Program-made: the position numbers and the translations under genes
Shown: in pieces, positions 1 through 8,945 of the stretch
Layout: the number at the start of each line of letters is the position of its first letter
Numbering within the stretch: the first letter of the stretch is position 1
Assembly: GCA_947628475.1 (NCBI GenBank)
Contig: CANRAB010000002.1
Span: 1-42,027, forward strand
DNA: 42,027 nucleotides
Reading direction: 5' to 3'
From: an uncultured Clostridia bacterium
GTDB taxonomy: Bacteria > Bacillota > Clostridia > TANB77 > CAG-508
The notes under the pieces: model-generated
Seen by the model: only the letters and a program-made list of their open reading frames with translations
What the model was told of the DNA's origin: nothing
Databases searched by the model: none

Positions 1-1263
1 ATTTGTATTTAATTTATATACTTCCTTTACTCCAAGTTTTTTTGCTTCATCTGCAATATACCTTGCAAGGTTTCCAACTGTAAATAATATGTCTATTTTG
101 TTTTTTGCAACTTCCCTGCCAACTTTTTTATGTAATTCTTCTGCAAATTCTCCTAATTCTAACATATCTCCTAATACTGCAATCTTTCTTTTTGCTTTTA
201 TTTTAGATAATACTTCTAAACTAGCTTTCATAGAGTCATAACTTGCATTATAATAGTCATTTATTATTTTTATATTATTTATTTCTTCTATTTCATTTCT
301 TTTTCCTATATTTTCAAATTTTTTTATACCTTCTATTATTTTATTTATTTCTATATTTAATTCCATACCTACTGCAATACTGCATAAACTATTATATATA
401 AAATGTTCACCTGCAACTGGCACTTCTATTTTATGTTTTTTATTATTTATATTTATTTTATACTCTGAATTATTTTCATTTATAATTATTTCTTCTGCCA
501 TGTAATTACTTTTATTATTAATTCCATAAGTTATTTTTTTATACTTTTCTGAATTATATTTGTTTAATAAATCATTATCATTATTTAAAATTACTTTTCC
601 TGTTTCATTTAATCCATCTAATATTTCTAATTTTGCTTTCAATATATTTTCTCTTGAACCTAAATTTCCTATATGTGCTGTTCCTATGTTTGTAATTACC
701 GCCATTGTTGGTTTAACTATATTTGTTAATACACTAATTTCACCAAAATGATTCATTCCCATCTCTACAACTGCTGCTTCTACGTTTTCGTCCCAGTCTA
801 AAATTGTTAGAGGTACTCCTATATGGTTATTGTAATTTCCCTGTGTTTTTGCTACATGGTATTTTTGTGATAACACACTCGCTATCATATCTTTTGTACT
901 TGTTTTTCCTACGCTTCCTGTAACTGCAATAACTGGAATATTATATAGTTTTCTTTTATATGCTGCAATTTTTTGAATGGCATCTACCATTTTTTTTACT
1001 TGTATTATTAATTTATTCTTATTTTTTTCTATTATTTCTTCTGGAATATTATATTCTGTTATACATCCAATTGCACCTTTTTCAAATGCTTCTTTTATGT
1101 ATTTTATTCCATCATTTTTTTCACTTTTTAAAGATATAAATAAATCATTATTTTTTATAACTCTTGTATCACTACAAAATGTTTTTATTGTGGATGCTGT
1201 ACCCCTTGATATTACTGTACCTTCACATATCTCCACAATTTTATCCACAACCATATTTTTCAT
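1..1263 (-). CDS. murF: UDP-N-acetylmuramoyl-tripeptide--D-alanyl-D-alanine ligase MurF, 3' end outside window
   Basis: This is a Mur ligase that adds D-Ala-D-Ala to the UDP-MurNAc-tripeptide in the cytoplasm, using ATP. About 421 codons are visible. The ATP-binding loop reads VTGSVGKTSTKD near residues 113-124. Further on are the family motifs NYNNHIGVPLT and EMGMNHFGEI, and NDYYNASYDSMKASL lies in the C-terminal half. Members are about 450-460 residues long, so roughly 30-40 C-terminal residues lie beyond base 1. The start is uncertain: ATG at 1263 has an AAGGA about 11 bases upstream, while ATGs at 1275 and 1254 are possible alternatives. No in-frame CGG codon was found. Family assignment is firm. 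Confidence 0.93.
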   Translation of the reverse strand, partial: MKNMVVDKIVEICEGTVISRGTASTIKTFCSDTRVIKNNDLFISLKSEKNDGIKYIKEAFEKGAIGCITEYNIPEEIIEKNKNKLIIQVKKMVDAIQKIAAYKRKLYNIPVIAVTGSVGKTSTKDMIASVLSQKYHVAKTQGNYNNHIGVPLTILDWDENVEAAVVEMGMNHFGEISVLTNIVKPTMAVITNIGTAHIGNLGSRENILKAKLEILDGLNETGKVILNNDNDLLNKYNSEKYKKITYGINNKSNYMAEEIIINENNSEYKININNKKHKIEVPVAGEHFIYNSLCSIAVGMELNIEINKIIEGIKKFENIGKRNEIEEINNIKIINDYYNASYDSMKASLEVLSKIKAKRKIAVLGDMLELGEFAEELHKKVGREVAKNKIDILFTVGNLARYIADEAKKLGVKEVYKLNTN

Positions 1264-1410
1264 AATTTTCTTCATCCTTATATATATTATTAATTTAAAA
1301 TTTTATTGTTCCTATTTTATAACATTTTTATCATTTTTTAAATAGTTTGTTCGTATTTTTTCTTTACTTTTTTTTATTTTTATTGTATATTATTTATTGG
1401 TGATTTATAA

Positions 1411-1911
1411 ATGAATATTTTGCCACATGTTTTTGGATTATTTGCTTTAGGAAGTTGGCTAAGTAGTGTACAAGTTAAAAAGAAATCAAATATTTTAGTT
1501 TTACAATTATTAGCTAATATTTTTTATGCTATACAATACTTTTTATTAGGTTATTTTTCAACTGGTTTAATGAATTTGGTTTCTAGTTTTAGGTGTCTTT
1601 TTTTTGGGTTAAATTCAAAGAATAATAAAAATAACCCTTTTAGTTTATTATTATTATTTATTTTTATTATAGTTATTTTGGCGCTACTATATTGCAAAAC
1701 TCCTTTAAGCCTTATTCCTGCTCTTGCAACATTGTTATATACAGTTTCTACGTGGCAGAATGATACTCAATTTTTGAGATATATATTTATTGTTAACGCT
1801 ATATTTTTTTTGATTTATAATTATATTGTAGGAGCTTATGTTTCTTTACTTGGTAATATATTTGAAATTATTTCTGGGACAATATCAATTATACGATTTA
1901 AAAAATATTAA
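1411..1911 (+). CDS. YgjV-family inner-membrane protein
   Basis: This is a 166-residue, strongly hydrophobic protein with about five to six predicted membrane segments. It opens with a short segment followed by SWLSSVQVKKKSNI, then LLANIFYAIQYFLLG, which resembles the YgjV family of small integral membrane proteins of unknown function. It is divergent from murF and lies 26 bases upstream of the TtcA-like gene on the same strand, so the two may be co-transcribed. A GGTGA about 8 bases before the ATG is a plausible ribosome site. Near the end it uses an in-frame CGA arginine codon, which shows that CGA, unlike CGG, is used normally here. No function can be assigned. Confidence 0.7.
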   Translation: MNILPHVFGLFALGSWLSSVQVKKKSNILVLQLLANIFYAIQYFLLGYFSTGLMNLVSSFRCLFFGLNSKNNKNNPFSLLLLFIFIIVILALLYCKTPLSLIPALATLLYTVSTWQNDTQFLRYIFIVNAIFFLIYNYIVGAYVSLLGNIFEIISGTISIIRFKKY

Positions 1912-1937
1912 AATTATATGTAAGGAATGATGTATTT

Positions 1938-2657
1938 ATGCAACGTATGTTAAGTTATATACGAAAAGCAATTCAAGATTATGATATGATTGATGATGGC
2001 GATAAAATTGCTGTAGGTTTATCTGGGGGTAAAGATTCTATTACTTTACTTATGGCTTTAAAAGCTTTACAACGCTTCTATGATAAAAAATTTAATTTAA
2101 TAGCTATTAGTATAAATCCTGGTTTTGATTTTTTTAATAGTGAATTTTTGAGAAACACTTGCAAAAATATAGGCGTAGAATTTGTAGAGGAACATACTCA
2201 CATTAAAGAAATTGTTTTTGATATTCGTAAGGAAAAAAATCCTTGTTCTCTTTGTGCTAATTTAAGAAGAGGAATTTTAAATAGCGTTGCAATACGTGAA
2301 GGTTGTAATAAAATAGCTTTAGGGCATAACGAAGATGACGTTTTAGAAACATTTTTTCTTAATTTATTATATGGAGGTTCAATTAATACCTTCGCTCCTA
2401 AAAGCTATATGGATAGATCAGGAATTACTTTAATTAGACCCTTAATTTATGCTCCTGAAAAAAGCATTAAGACTTTTATAAAAAAGAATAATATTCAAGT
2501 AATGCCTAAGTGTTGTCCTATGGATGGAGTTTCTAAAAGAGAAGATATGAAAAATTTAATTCATGATTTACAAAAAGATATTCCTTCTATTAAAACAAAT
2601 ATTTATGGAGCAATAAAACGTAGTAATATAAAAGGCTGGAATACTCCTTTAAAATAA
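1938..2657 (+). CDS. TtcA/TtuA-family PP-loop tRNA thiolation protein
   Basis: This is a cytoplasmic ATP pyrophosphatase of the tRNA sulfuration family. The PP-loop SGGKDSITLL sits at residues 29-38. A CSLC pair (CSLCANLRRG) near residue 99 and a later KCCPMD give the three cysteines that in TtcA-type enzymes hold an iron-sulfur cluster. ALGHNEDDVLETFFLN is the second conserved block. The likely reaction is 2-thiolation of a cytidine or uridine in tRNA. At 239 residues it is shorter than E. coli TtcA (about 311), as is common for Firmicute homologues. The exact target base cannot be told from sequence, so no symbol is given. It ends just before a hairpin terminator shared with the convergent flippase gene. 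Confidence 0.82.
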   Translation: MQRMLSYIRKAIQDYDMIDDGDKIAVGLSGGKDSITLLMALKALQRFYDKKFNLIAISINPGFDFFNSEFLRNTCKNIGVEFVEEHTHIKEIVFDIRKEKNPCSLCANLRRGILNSVAIREGCNKIALGHNEDDVLETFFLNLLYGGSINTFAPKSYMDRSGITLIRPLIYAPEKSIKTFIKKNNIQVMPKCCPMDGVSKREDMKNLIHDLQKDIPSIKTNIYGAIKRSNIKGWNTPLK

Positions 2658-2661
2658 AGAT

Positions 2662-2704
2662 AACCATAAATGTAGTTTAAAAGTTTACATTTATGGTTTT
2701 ATTT
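2662..2704. terminator. Bidirectional intrinsic terminator
   Basis: A 13-bp perfect stem (AACCATAAATGTA with its complement at 2686-2698) around an 11-base loop is followed by TTATTT on the plus strand and by an AT-rich tail on the minus strand. It lies between the convergent ends of the TtcA-like gene and the flippase gene and can serve both. Confidence 0.85.
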
Positions 2705-2719
2705 ATATCATAATTTTAT

Positions 2720-4387
2720 TTACATGGTTTCTGTTTTTTTATATAATTTATTATATATTTTTTCTCCTTTTGGCATCATTAACCATTCTTCTTTATTTAA
2801 TATTTTAAGCATAACTACCGCTATACAATATACTAATACTGCAACAATTATTGCTAATATTAAAGAAAGATTTGAGCTCATAATCATGCAAGCTAACTTA
2901 AATACTATGTATGAAATTGCAATCATAATACCACTTGCTACAATAGGTTTTACAACAAATTTAGATATTGGCATTTTTATTTTTGTCATTTTTATTAAAG
3001 CTACAATTTCTATTAAAAATGTTATAACATAGCATATTATTGAACTTGTAGTTGCTCCATATATTCCTATGCCTTCAATTGGAATTAACACTAAATTTAA
3101 AATAGTTTTTACAACTATGCCTATTATTAACGAAATTACTGGAAGTTTTAATTTCCCTAGTCCTTGCAATGCGCCATTTAGCGTTTGACCTATGGTTGTA
3201 AACACTACCATAAAAGATATTGCACTTAAAATGTTTGCACCTTGATTTGCATTTGGGAAAACTAAATCTAATATTGGCTGTGCAAATACACACATTCCAA
3301 CTGATGCTGGCAATGCAATTAATGTACTTATTAATATTGAAAGTGAAATTTTAGAATTAATTTCATCCATATTTTTTTGCACTTTTGCAGATGAAAGCAT
3401 TGGAATTAATGCTAAGGCAAATGCTCCATTAAATGCAAGAGGTAAACCTATAAGTGTGTCTACTTTTCCATTTAAAATTCCATATTGAATTTTTGCTTCT
3501 TCTTCTGTTAAAAAATGTGTTAATCCTTGCATTATTGTAACTGTATCAATACATTTATTAATAGATACAACTATTGATGTTAAAGAGATGGGTATGGCTA
3601 CAAGAAGTACCTTTTTTATAATACTTTTTTTACTTTCTAGTGTGCATTTTTCTTGCTTATTTATTTCTTTCCAAATACCTTTTTTCTTTACAGAGTATAA
3701 TCTATATATGTATGTAAAACTTAGTATTACAGAAGCAGTTGTTGCTAAGTTTGCGCTTGCTGCCATTAATGCTGTATTTGTAGATGTTATATGTGCTGTT
3801 ATTTCTACAAATACCACTGTAAGGATAGTTTTTAAAACTTGCTCTAAAGTTTGTGAATTTGCCGTAGGCTTAGTTGTTTGCATGCCTAAGAAGTAACCTC
3901 TTATTGTTGCTGACATAGATACAAAAAATATGGATGGAGCTAAAAATTTAATGGTAAGAGCTGCTTCTGGCATTAAAAGCATTTTATTTGATATATAATC
4001 TGCTAAGACAAATAATATGATACTTCCTGCTAAACCTATCATGCTAACTAACACAAAAGAAACTTTAAAGGTTCTATGTGCTCCATGATAATCTTTAACT
4101 GCAAGTTTTTCAGAGACTAATTTTGATATGGCACTAGGTATACCTACTGTTGATAGCAAAAGTAGGAGTGAATAGATTTGGTAACCGCCTGTATAAATTG
4201 CATTTCCTTCATCTCCAAAGCCATCCCTATTGGTAAGATATATTCTATAGGCTATACCTATGATTTTTATGAATATTTGTGAAATTATTATAATAATAAC
4301 GTTATTCATAAAATTATCTTTTCTTACTGTTTCATTTCCTATGCTTTCTGTTTTTCTATTTTCTTTTCTTGTTTTTTGTTTTTGCAT
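2720..4387 (-). CDS. MOP-superfamily lipid/polysaccharide flippase, SpoVB/MurJ-like
   Basis: This is a 555-residue polytopic membrane protein with about 14 hydrophobic segments. It opens with IIIIISQIFIKIIGIAYRIYL and then GGYQIYSLLLLLSTVGIPSAISKLVSEK, the typical start of the SpoVB/MurJ branch of polysaccharide exporters. The family moves lipid-linked glycan precursors such as lipid II across the membrane; SpoVB acts in spore cortex formation. The start at 4387 is preceded by AGGGAG at a good distance. It lies inside the end of the FemAB gene (49-base overlap in another frame), suggesting translational coupling. The first 26 residues are lysine-rich and charged; a second Met at 4309 has a poorer ribosome site. 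Whether it serves spores or the vegetative wall cannot be told. Confidence 0.85.
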   Translation of the reverse strand: MQKQKTRKENRKTESIGNETVRKDNFMNNVIIIIISQIFIKIIGIAYRIYLTNRDGFGDEGNAIYTGGYQIYSLLLLLSTVGIPSAISKLVSEKLAVKDYHGAHRTFKVSFVLVSMIGLAGSIILFVLADYISNKMLLMPEAALTIKFLAPSIFFVSMSATIRGYFLGMQTTKPTANSQTLEQVLKTILTVVFVEITAHITSTNTALMAASANLATTASVILSFTYIYRLYSVKKKGIWKEINKQEKCTLESKKSIIKKVLLVAIPISLTSIVVSINKCIDTVTIMQGLTHFLTEEEAKIQYGILNGKVDTLIGLPLAFNGAFALALIPMLSSAKVQKNMDEINSKISLSILISTLIALPASVGMCVFAQPILDLVFPNANQGANILSAISFMVVFTTIGQTLNGALQGLGKLKLPVISLIIGIVVKTILNLVLIPIEGIGIYGATTSSIICYVITFLIEIVALIKMTKIKMPISKFVVKPIVASGIMIAISYIVFKLACMIMSSNLSLILAIIVAVLVYCIAVVMLKILNKEEWLMMPKGEKIYNKLYKKTETM

Positions 4388-5454
4388 GTTTTCTCCCTAT
4401 ATTCTTTTCTTCTAATCTTTTCTTTAAATCCTGTAACAAATTTATAAATATATTGCATAACATTAAATATCGTATTTACTATAGGATTATAAACTATATA
4501 CATTTCGTCAACAAGTTCTATTATATCACCATTAAAACCTTTTTTAAATATGTATATTCCACGTTGTGGATGGTTCTCTGACATTATGCCAGATACACCC
4601 CTGAAATCATATATATCACAATTTGTTTCTAGTGCCCATTTCATCATTTCAAATTGCAGTAAATAATTAGGCATTAGGTTTCTATGTTCATTTGAACTGC
4701 CACCATATAAATACCATACTTTATTTCCGTATTTTATTGGTAAAACAGCTGAAATTGGTTTTCCTTCATATTCTGCAAAAATTAATCTTATGTGATTATT
4801 TGGAATCATGGCATCCCAAATTCTTTCAAAGTAACTTAGTGGTCGTACATAAAATTCATTTCTTGTTTCTGTAATTTTCATAATATCGTAGAAGGTTGGT
4901 AGATCTTCTCTTGTGCCTTCTCTTATGGTAACTCCTTTTTTTATGGCTAGTCTAACGTTATATCTATGTTTTGATGAAAAGGAGTTTAATAAGTCTTCTT
5001 CTGTTTTTCCTTTTAAGGTTATTCTTGAAATCCATTTAGGCTGAACTATTTGTAGCATACTTTTTATATTTTTCTTTTGTTTATATCCTAATTCTTTTAT
5101 TATGGTGGCAAAGACTTCATCATTTTTTGGAACATCAGGATCTAATCTAAATATAAAAGCTTTATATTTTTTAGCTATTTTTTGTGCTTCATTGGTTAGC
5201 TTTTGAAGAATGTCTTTATTGTGGTAGTCACATACAAATCCTCGTGGAGCATACATGATGTATCTATTAATAATTGGTATTTTTCTTAATAATATGCTCA
5301 TGGTTCCTTCTATATTACCATCGTCATTTTTAACAACTATCATTTCGTGTTCCCATTCTTTTTTTACTTTTGCCCACTCTGGAGATTGTAAAAAGTGTGA
5401 TTTTGGATTTGTTTCTAAAAATTCTTCTAATTCTTTATCTGTTTTTACTTTCAT
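4339..5454 (-). CDS. FemAB-family peptidyltransferase (lipid II crossbridge/GNAT-fold)
   Basis: This is a 371-residue FemA/FemB/FemX-type protein. It begins with HFLQSPEWAKVKKEWEHE and carries APRGFVCDY, followed by the central SSKHRYNVRLAIKKGV and the C-terminal ISAVLPIKYGNKVWYLYGGSS and NYLLQFEMMKWA blocks that are hallmarks of the family. FemAB enzymes use aminoacyl-tRNA to add amino acids to the lysine side chain of lipid II, making the peptidoglycan interpeptide bridge at the inner face of the membrane. The start has an AGGAGG 8-9 bases upstream. The C-terminus is a lysine-rich tail that overlaps the flippase start. Pairing with a lipid flippase fits a lipid II modification and export unit. 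Confidence 0.9.
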   Translation of the reverse strand: MKVKTDKELEEFLETNPKSHFLQSPEWAKVKKEWEHEMIVVKNDDGNIEGTMSILLRKIPIINRYIMYAPRGFVCDYHNKDILQKLTNEAQKIAKKYKAFIFRLDPDVPKNDEVFATIIKELGYKQKKNIKSMLQIVQPKWISRITLKGKTEEDLLNSFSSKHRYNVRLAIKKGVTIREGTREDLPTFYDIMKITETRNEFYVRPLSYFERIWDAMIPNNHIRLIFAEYEGKPISAVLPIKYGNKVWYLYGGSSNEHRNLMPNYLLQFEMMKWALETNCDIYDFRGVSGIMSENHPQRGIYIFKKGFNGDIIELVDEMYIVYNPIVNTIFNVMQYIYKFVTGFKEKIRRKEYREKTCKNKKQEKKIEKQKA

Positions 5455-5606
5455 TTTTTTAATTTCCTCCTATTTCCTATGTGAAGGTCTATATATTTTT
5501 ATAAATATACAAAAGATAGATTATCACGTGGAAATTTTGCCTGATATTTGGAACCTTATCGCAATACTGCGTATAATTTACAAAACTTTATTATTAAGGT
5601 GGTATT

Positions 5607-7334
5607 TTATTTAGTGTATCTTCTCATTGCTTCTATTAATTCCTCTAAGTCTTTTTCAGCTTTTTCAAGATTTTCTCCCCTAACTCCCATATAAAATTTT
5701 ATTTTTGGTTCTGTGCCTGATGGTCTTACGGCACACCAACAATCATTTTCTAAGGTGTATCTTAGTACATTTGATTTTGGTAAGTCTATTTTTTCTTCTT
5801 TCCCTGTCATTATGTCTTTTTCTGTAGATAGTAAGCAATCCATTATTTTTATTACTTTATATTTACCAATATTTTCTGGTGGGTTATTTCTCATTTTTTT
5901 CATCATTTCTTGTATTTTTTGTGCTCCGTCTGCACCTTCTAAAGTTACTTGTATTTGGCCTTCTCTATAATATCCATATTTTTCATACATTTTTAGTATA
6001 GCTTCCCATAATGTTAAGCCTCTATTTTTATAGTATGCTGCAATTTCACACAATAACATGATAGCTATTATTCCATCTTTGTCTCTTGCATGTGTTCCAA
6101 TCAAACAACCATAACTTTCTTCGTAGCCCATGATACAGTTATAACTATTATCTTTTTCAAATTGTCTTATTCTTGCAGCTATATTTTTAAATCCGGTTAA
6201 CGCTAAGAATAATTTAACTCCATAGTAATCACAAATTCTATCTGCCATATTTGATGATACTATTGTTTTTATTAATGCAGGATTTTGAGGTAATATTCCT
6301 TTTTCTTTTTTTTGTGAAATTATATATTCTGCAATGCTTAGTCCTATCATATTTCCATTAAAAGCTATATATTCACCGGTTTCTTTATTTTTTACATGTA
6401 AACCTATTCTATCTGCATCCGGATCATTTGCAAGAACTATATCTGCATCTACTTCTTTTGCAAGTTTTAGTGCACATGCAAAAGCATTAGGATCTTCTGG
6501 ATTTGGGTAACTTACTGTAGGAAAATCTCCATCTGGCATTTCTTGTTCTTTTACTATATATACATTTTTATATCCTTGTTCCTCAAATAATCTTTTTGCT
6601 AATTTTCCTCCTGTGCCATGTAGTGGTGTATAAACTATTTTTAGACTATCTGCTGCTTTTTTTATTTCTTCTGGATTTAATGTATTTTTCTTTAATTCTT
6701 CTAAATACATTGTATCTAATTCTAAATCTATTATATTATATAAACCTTTTTTTATTGCTTCTTCTTTTGATATTGTTTTTATTGTTCCAAAATCTGTGAT
6801 TGCATTTACTTCTGCTATTATTCCACTATCAATTGGTTCTGTTATTTGTGCTCCATCTTCCCAATATACTTTATAACCATTATATTTAGGAGGATTATGA
6901 CTTGCTGTTATTATAATTCCTGATATACAACCTAGTTTTCTTAAGGCAAAAGATAGTTCAGGTGTTGGTCTTAAAGATTCAAATATATATGTTTTAATTC
7001 CATTCGCATTTAATATTAATGCTGCTAACTCGCTAAATTCCGTTGACATGTGTCTTGAATCATACGCGATTGCTACCCCTCTTTTTTGTCCATTATTTTT
7101 TACTATGTAATTTGCAAGACCCTGTGTTGCTTTTCCTACTGTGTATTTGTTCATTCTATTGGTTCCTACTCCTACTATACCTCTTAAACCTGCTGTTCCA
7201 AATTCTAAATCTTTATAGAAACTATCTTTTTTTTCTATCTCATCATTTTTCATAATTTCTAATTCGTGTTTTGTTTCTTCATCAAAAATTTTATTATTAC
7301 ACCATTCTTCATATTTTTCTTGATATTTTTCCAT
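5607..7334 (-). CDS. pgcA: Phosphoglucomutase/phosphomannomutase
   Basis: This is an alpha-D-phosphohexomutase of 575 residues, the usual length for the Firmicute PgcA type. The catalytic serine loop TASHNPPK is at residues 143-150, the metal-binding loop DPDADR at 304-309, and the phosphate-binding RPSGTEPKIKFY near the C-terminus. It interconverts glucose-6-P and glucose-1-P (possibly other hexose phosphates). The gene follows the UDP-sugar pyrophosphorylase by 45 bases on the same strand. Together they would convert a hexose-6-P to a UDP-sugar for wall or membrane glycolipid synthesis. AAGGAAGG precedes the ATG. No in-frame CGG was found; the several CGG triplets in the gene (for example in ACC GGA) are out of frame. 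Confidence 0.93.
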   Translation of the reverse strand: MEKYQEKYEEWCNNKIFDEETKHELEIMKNDEIEKKDSFYKDLEFGTAGLRGIVGVGTNRMNKYTVGKATQGLANYIVKNNGQKRGVAIAYDSRHMSTEFSELAALILNANGIKTYIFESLRPTPELSFALRKLGCISGIIITASHNPPKYNGYKVYWEDGAQITEPIDSGIIAEVNAITDFGTIKTISKEEAIKKGLYNIIDLELDTMYLEELKKNTLNPEEIKKAADSLKIVYTPLHGTGGKLAKRLFEEQGYKNVYIVKEQEMPDGDFPTVSYPNPEDPNAFACALKLAKEVDADIVLANDPDADRIGLHVKNKETGEYIAFNGNMIGLSIAEYIISQKKEKGILPQNPALIKTIVSSNMADRICDYYGVKLFLALTGFKNIAARIRQFEKDNSYNCIMGYEESYGCLIGTHARDKDGIIAIMLLCEIAAYYKNRGLTLWEAILKMYEKYGYYREGQIQVTLEGADGAQKIQEMMKKMRNNPPENIGKYKVIKIMDCLLSTEKDIMTGKEEKIDLPKSNVLRYTLENDCWCAVRPSGTEPKIKFYMGVRGENLEKAEKDLEELIEAMRRYTK

Positions 7335-7379
7335 TTTTATCCTTCCTTTCTTAGTTTGGAAAATTTGATATTAATTACT

Positions 7380-8618
7380 TTAACAATTGTAATATGATTT
7401 GTATAATTTTCTTGCAGTTTCTGGACTATCTACTCCTTCTTTATTTTTTACTGGAGCAAATTCTTCTTCTCTTATTCCTCTTAATATTTGCATGTTATCT
7501 AATTTTTCAAAGCCGTCAAATATAAATGTTTCAAATTTATAACAATTTGGCTCTTCAGGTTTTATAACTTTTCCATCTTCATTCATATATACCGCCTTTT
7601 TAAAAGCAGTATGATATGGTAATTGCTCAGCTCCTATTTTTTCAATTGCTCTTATACTGAATAAATTACAATTAATATGAGATTCTCCATATAGTAATTC
7701 CCCATTTTTGTCTTTCATCTCAGCCATTTCTTTTGTTATTTCTGTATATTCTACAACACTTGGATTATTATTTTTTTTGCAGAATACCCCAACTTTTTCT
7801 TCTGGATTTGATTTTACAATTGATTTTCCAACAGCCATAGCTTTTTTATCTATTGCTAACCCTAGCATTAATTCATCTGTCATTTGTACTAATGGATTAT
7901 CCACAGGTCCTATAAATATCCATTCTATATTTTTCTTCTTCATATCATCTACTATACCATTTTTAAACATAGATTCAAATATTCCTCCATGTCCGTTTGC
8001 TGCTTGCTTTATTAATCCATGTTCTGTTAAAATAACTTTTCCTTGTTTATCTATCATTGGTATTTCTTCTTGTATAAAAAATTTTATTGCTTCTTTTGAA
8101 TAATTAAAGTAATTATTTTTTTCAAAGAAATTAACAGTTTCTTTATTGTTTTCTTTGCTAGTCATTATATACCAAGGAATTATTACCCCGTACTGTTTTT
8201 TAATTTTCTTCAACTTATCACAAAAAATTTCAAATAATGATTTGTCTGGATTTAATCCTAGCATAAATGTTCCTTTTGGTCCGCTATGACCTAACCTTGT
8301 TCCTTGTCCTCCTGCCATTGTAACTACTGCATACTTGTTTTGCTTAATTACGTTACTTCCTTTTTCTAAATAATATTTTTTTTCATCTTGTGTCATTTTT
8401 GATTTGTCTGTATATTCTATTGGTGTTATTTCACTTTGTTTATGTTCTATTTTGTTTATATTATCATATAAATTTTTTAACTGTTCAAAATCAATAGAAA
8501 GTATTTGATTTAATAACTCCTCTTTCTTTGTGCTTTCTAAATTGTCATAAAATTTTAAAGCATGTTGCTGATTATATTTATTTAAAATTTGCTCTGCTTG
8601 TTCGTATTTTGGATTCAT
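7380..8618 (-). CDS. UDPGP-family UDP-sugar/UDP-HexNAc pyrophosphorylase (UAP1-like)
   Basis: This is a 412-residue nucleotidyltransferase of the UDPGP family better known from eukaryotes, not the usual bacterial GalU or GlmU type. The nucleotide loop is MAGGQGTRLGHSGPKG near residues 101-116. Other family motifs are ANGHGGIFESM, the metal-binding area FIGPVDNP, and SHINCNLFSI. It would join UTP with GlcNAc-1-P, GalNAc-1-P or glucose-1-P; the exact sugar is not decidable here. It is the first gene of a two-gene operon with the phosphohexomutase. The ATG is preceded by AAGGAG, and a clear sigma-A-type promoter lies about 130 bases upstream. Confidence 0.88.
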   Translation of the reverse strand: MNPKYEQAEQILNKYNQQHALKFYDNLESTKKEELLNQILSIDFEQLKNLYDNINKIEHKQSEITPIEYTDKSKMTQDEKKYYLEKGSNVIKQNKYAVVTMAGGQGTRLGHSGPKGTFMLGLNPDKSLFEIFCDKLKKIKKQYGVIIPWYIMTSKENNKETVNFFEKNNYFNYSKEAIKFFIQEEIPMIDKQGKVILTEHGLIKQAANGHGGIFESMFKNGIVDDMKKKNIEWIFIGPVDNPLVQMTDELMLGLAIDKKAMAVGKSIVKSNPEEKVGVFCKKNNNPSVVEYTEITKEMAEMKDKNGELLYGESHINCNLFSIRAIEKIGAEQLPYHTAFKKAVYMNEDGKVIKPEEPNCYKFETFIFDGFEKLDNMQILRGIREEEFAPVKNKEGVDSPETARKLYKSYYNC

Positions 8619-8679
8619 AACAAATCACTCCTTTAACAAGAACACTTACCATCATAATTATATACTTAAAAAAACACAT

Positions 8680-8714
8680 AAGGAAGTTCTTTTATTTTAC
8701 AATAAAACCTCCTT
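8680..8714 (-). promoter_or_regulatory. Leader hairpin burying a Shine-Dalgarno-like AAGGAGG
   Basis: On the minus strand the leader reads AAGGAGGTT, a 17-base loop, then AACTTCCTT. The arms pair with one G-U. The first arm is a perfect ribosome-binding motif but is followed by TTTTATTG TAA, not by a useful start. It may be a relic, a leader-peptide site or a regulatory fold; sequence alone does not decide. Confidence 0.4.
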
Positions 8715-8750
8715 CTAATAATACGCGTAAGCTTATTAACAATCATACAT

Positions 8751-8779
8751 ATTTTATACAACACATTCTATTTTGTCAA
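8751..8779 (-). promoter_or_regulatory. Sigma-A-type promoter for the UDP-sugar operon
   Basis: On the minus strand TTGACA (8779-8774) is followed by a 17-base spacer and TAAAAT (8756-8751). It points to the UDPGP gene at 8618, leaving a leader of roughly 130 bases. Confidence 0.8.
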
Positions 8780-8833
8780 TACTTTTTTAGAATATCGCCA
8801 AATATACTTCTTGTATGCTTTAAATTTTATTTT

Positions 8834-8907
8834 AAAAAAGAAACTTAAGTTATATAAAGTAAAACCAAATAGCCCTCTTCAATATAAATAACTCAAGTTT
8901 CTTTTTT
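8834..8907. terminator. Long hairpin, likely bidirectional terminator
   Basis: The 20-base arms at 8834-8853 and 8888-8907 pair except for one G-U position and are A-rich outside and T-rich inside on either strand. The hairpin starts 38 bases past the +1-frame stop (8946) of the unknown gene, so it is well placed as that gene's terminator. Confidence 0.6.
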
Positions 8908-8945
8908 AAAAATAAGATTAATTGCTAGAAATTATAAATATTTTT

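Larger units (their letters stand above)
8619..8945. other. Intergenic stretch with leader and terminator
   Basis: This gene-free stretch holds, from left to right, the roughly 130-base untranslated leader of the UDP-sugar operon (minus strand), its promoter at 8751-8779, and a large hairpin at 8834-8907 that follows the unknown gene. I see no protein-coding signal in it. Confidence 0.7.
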
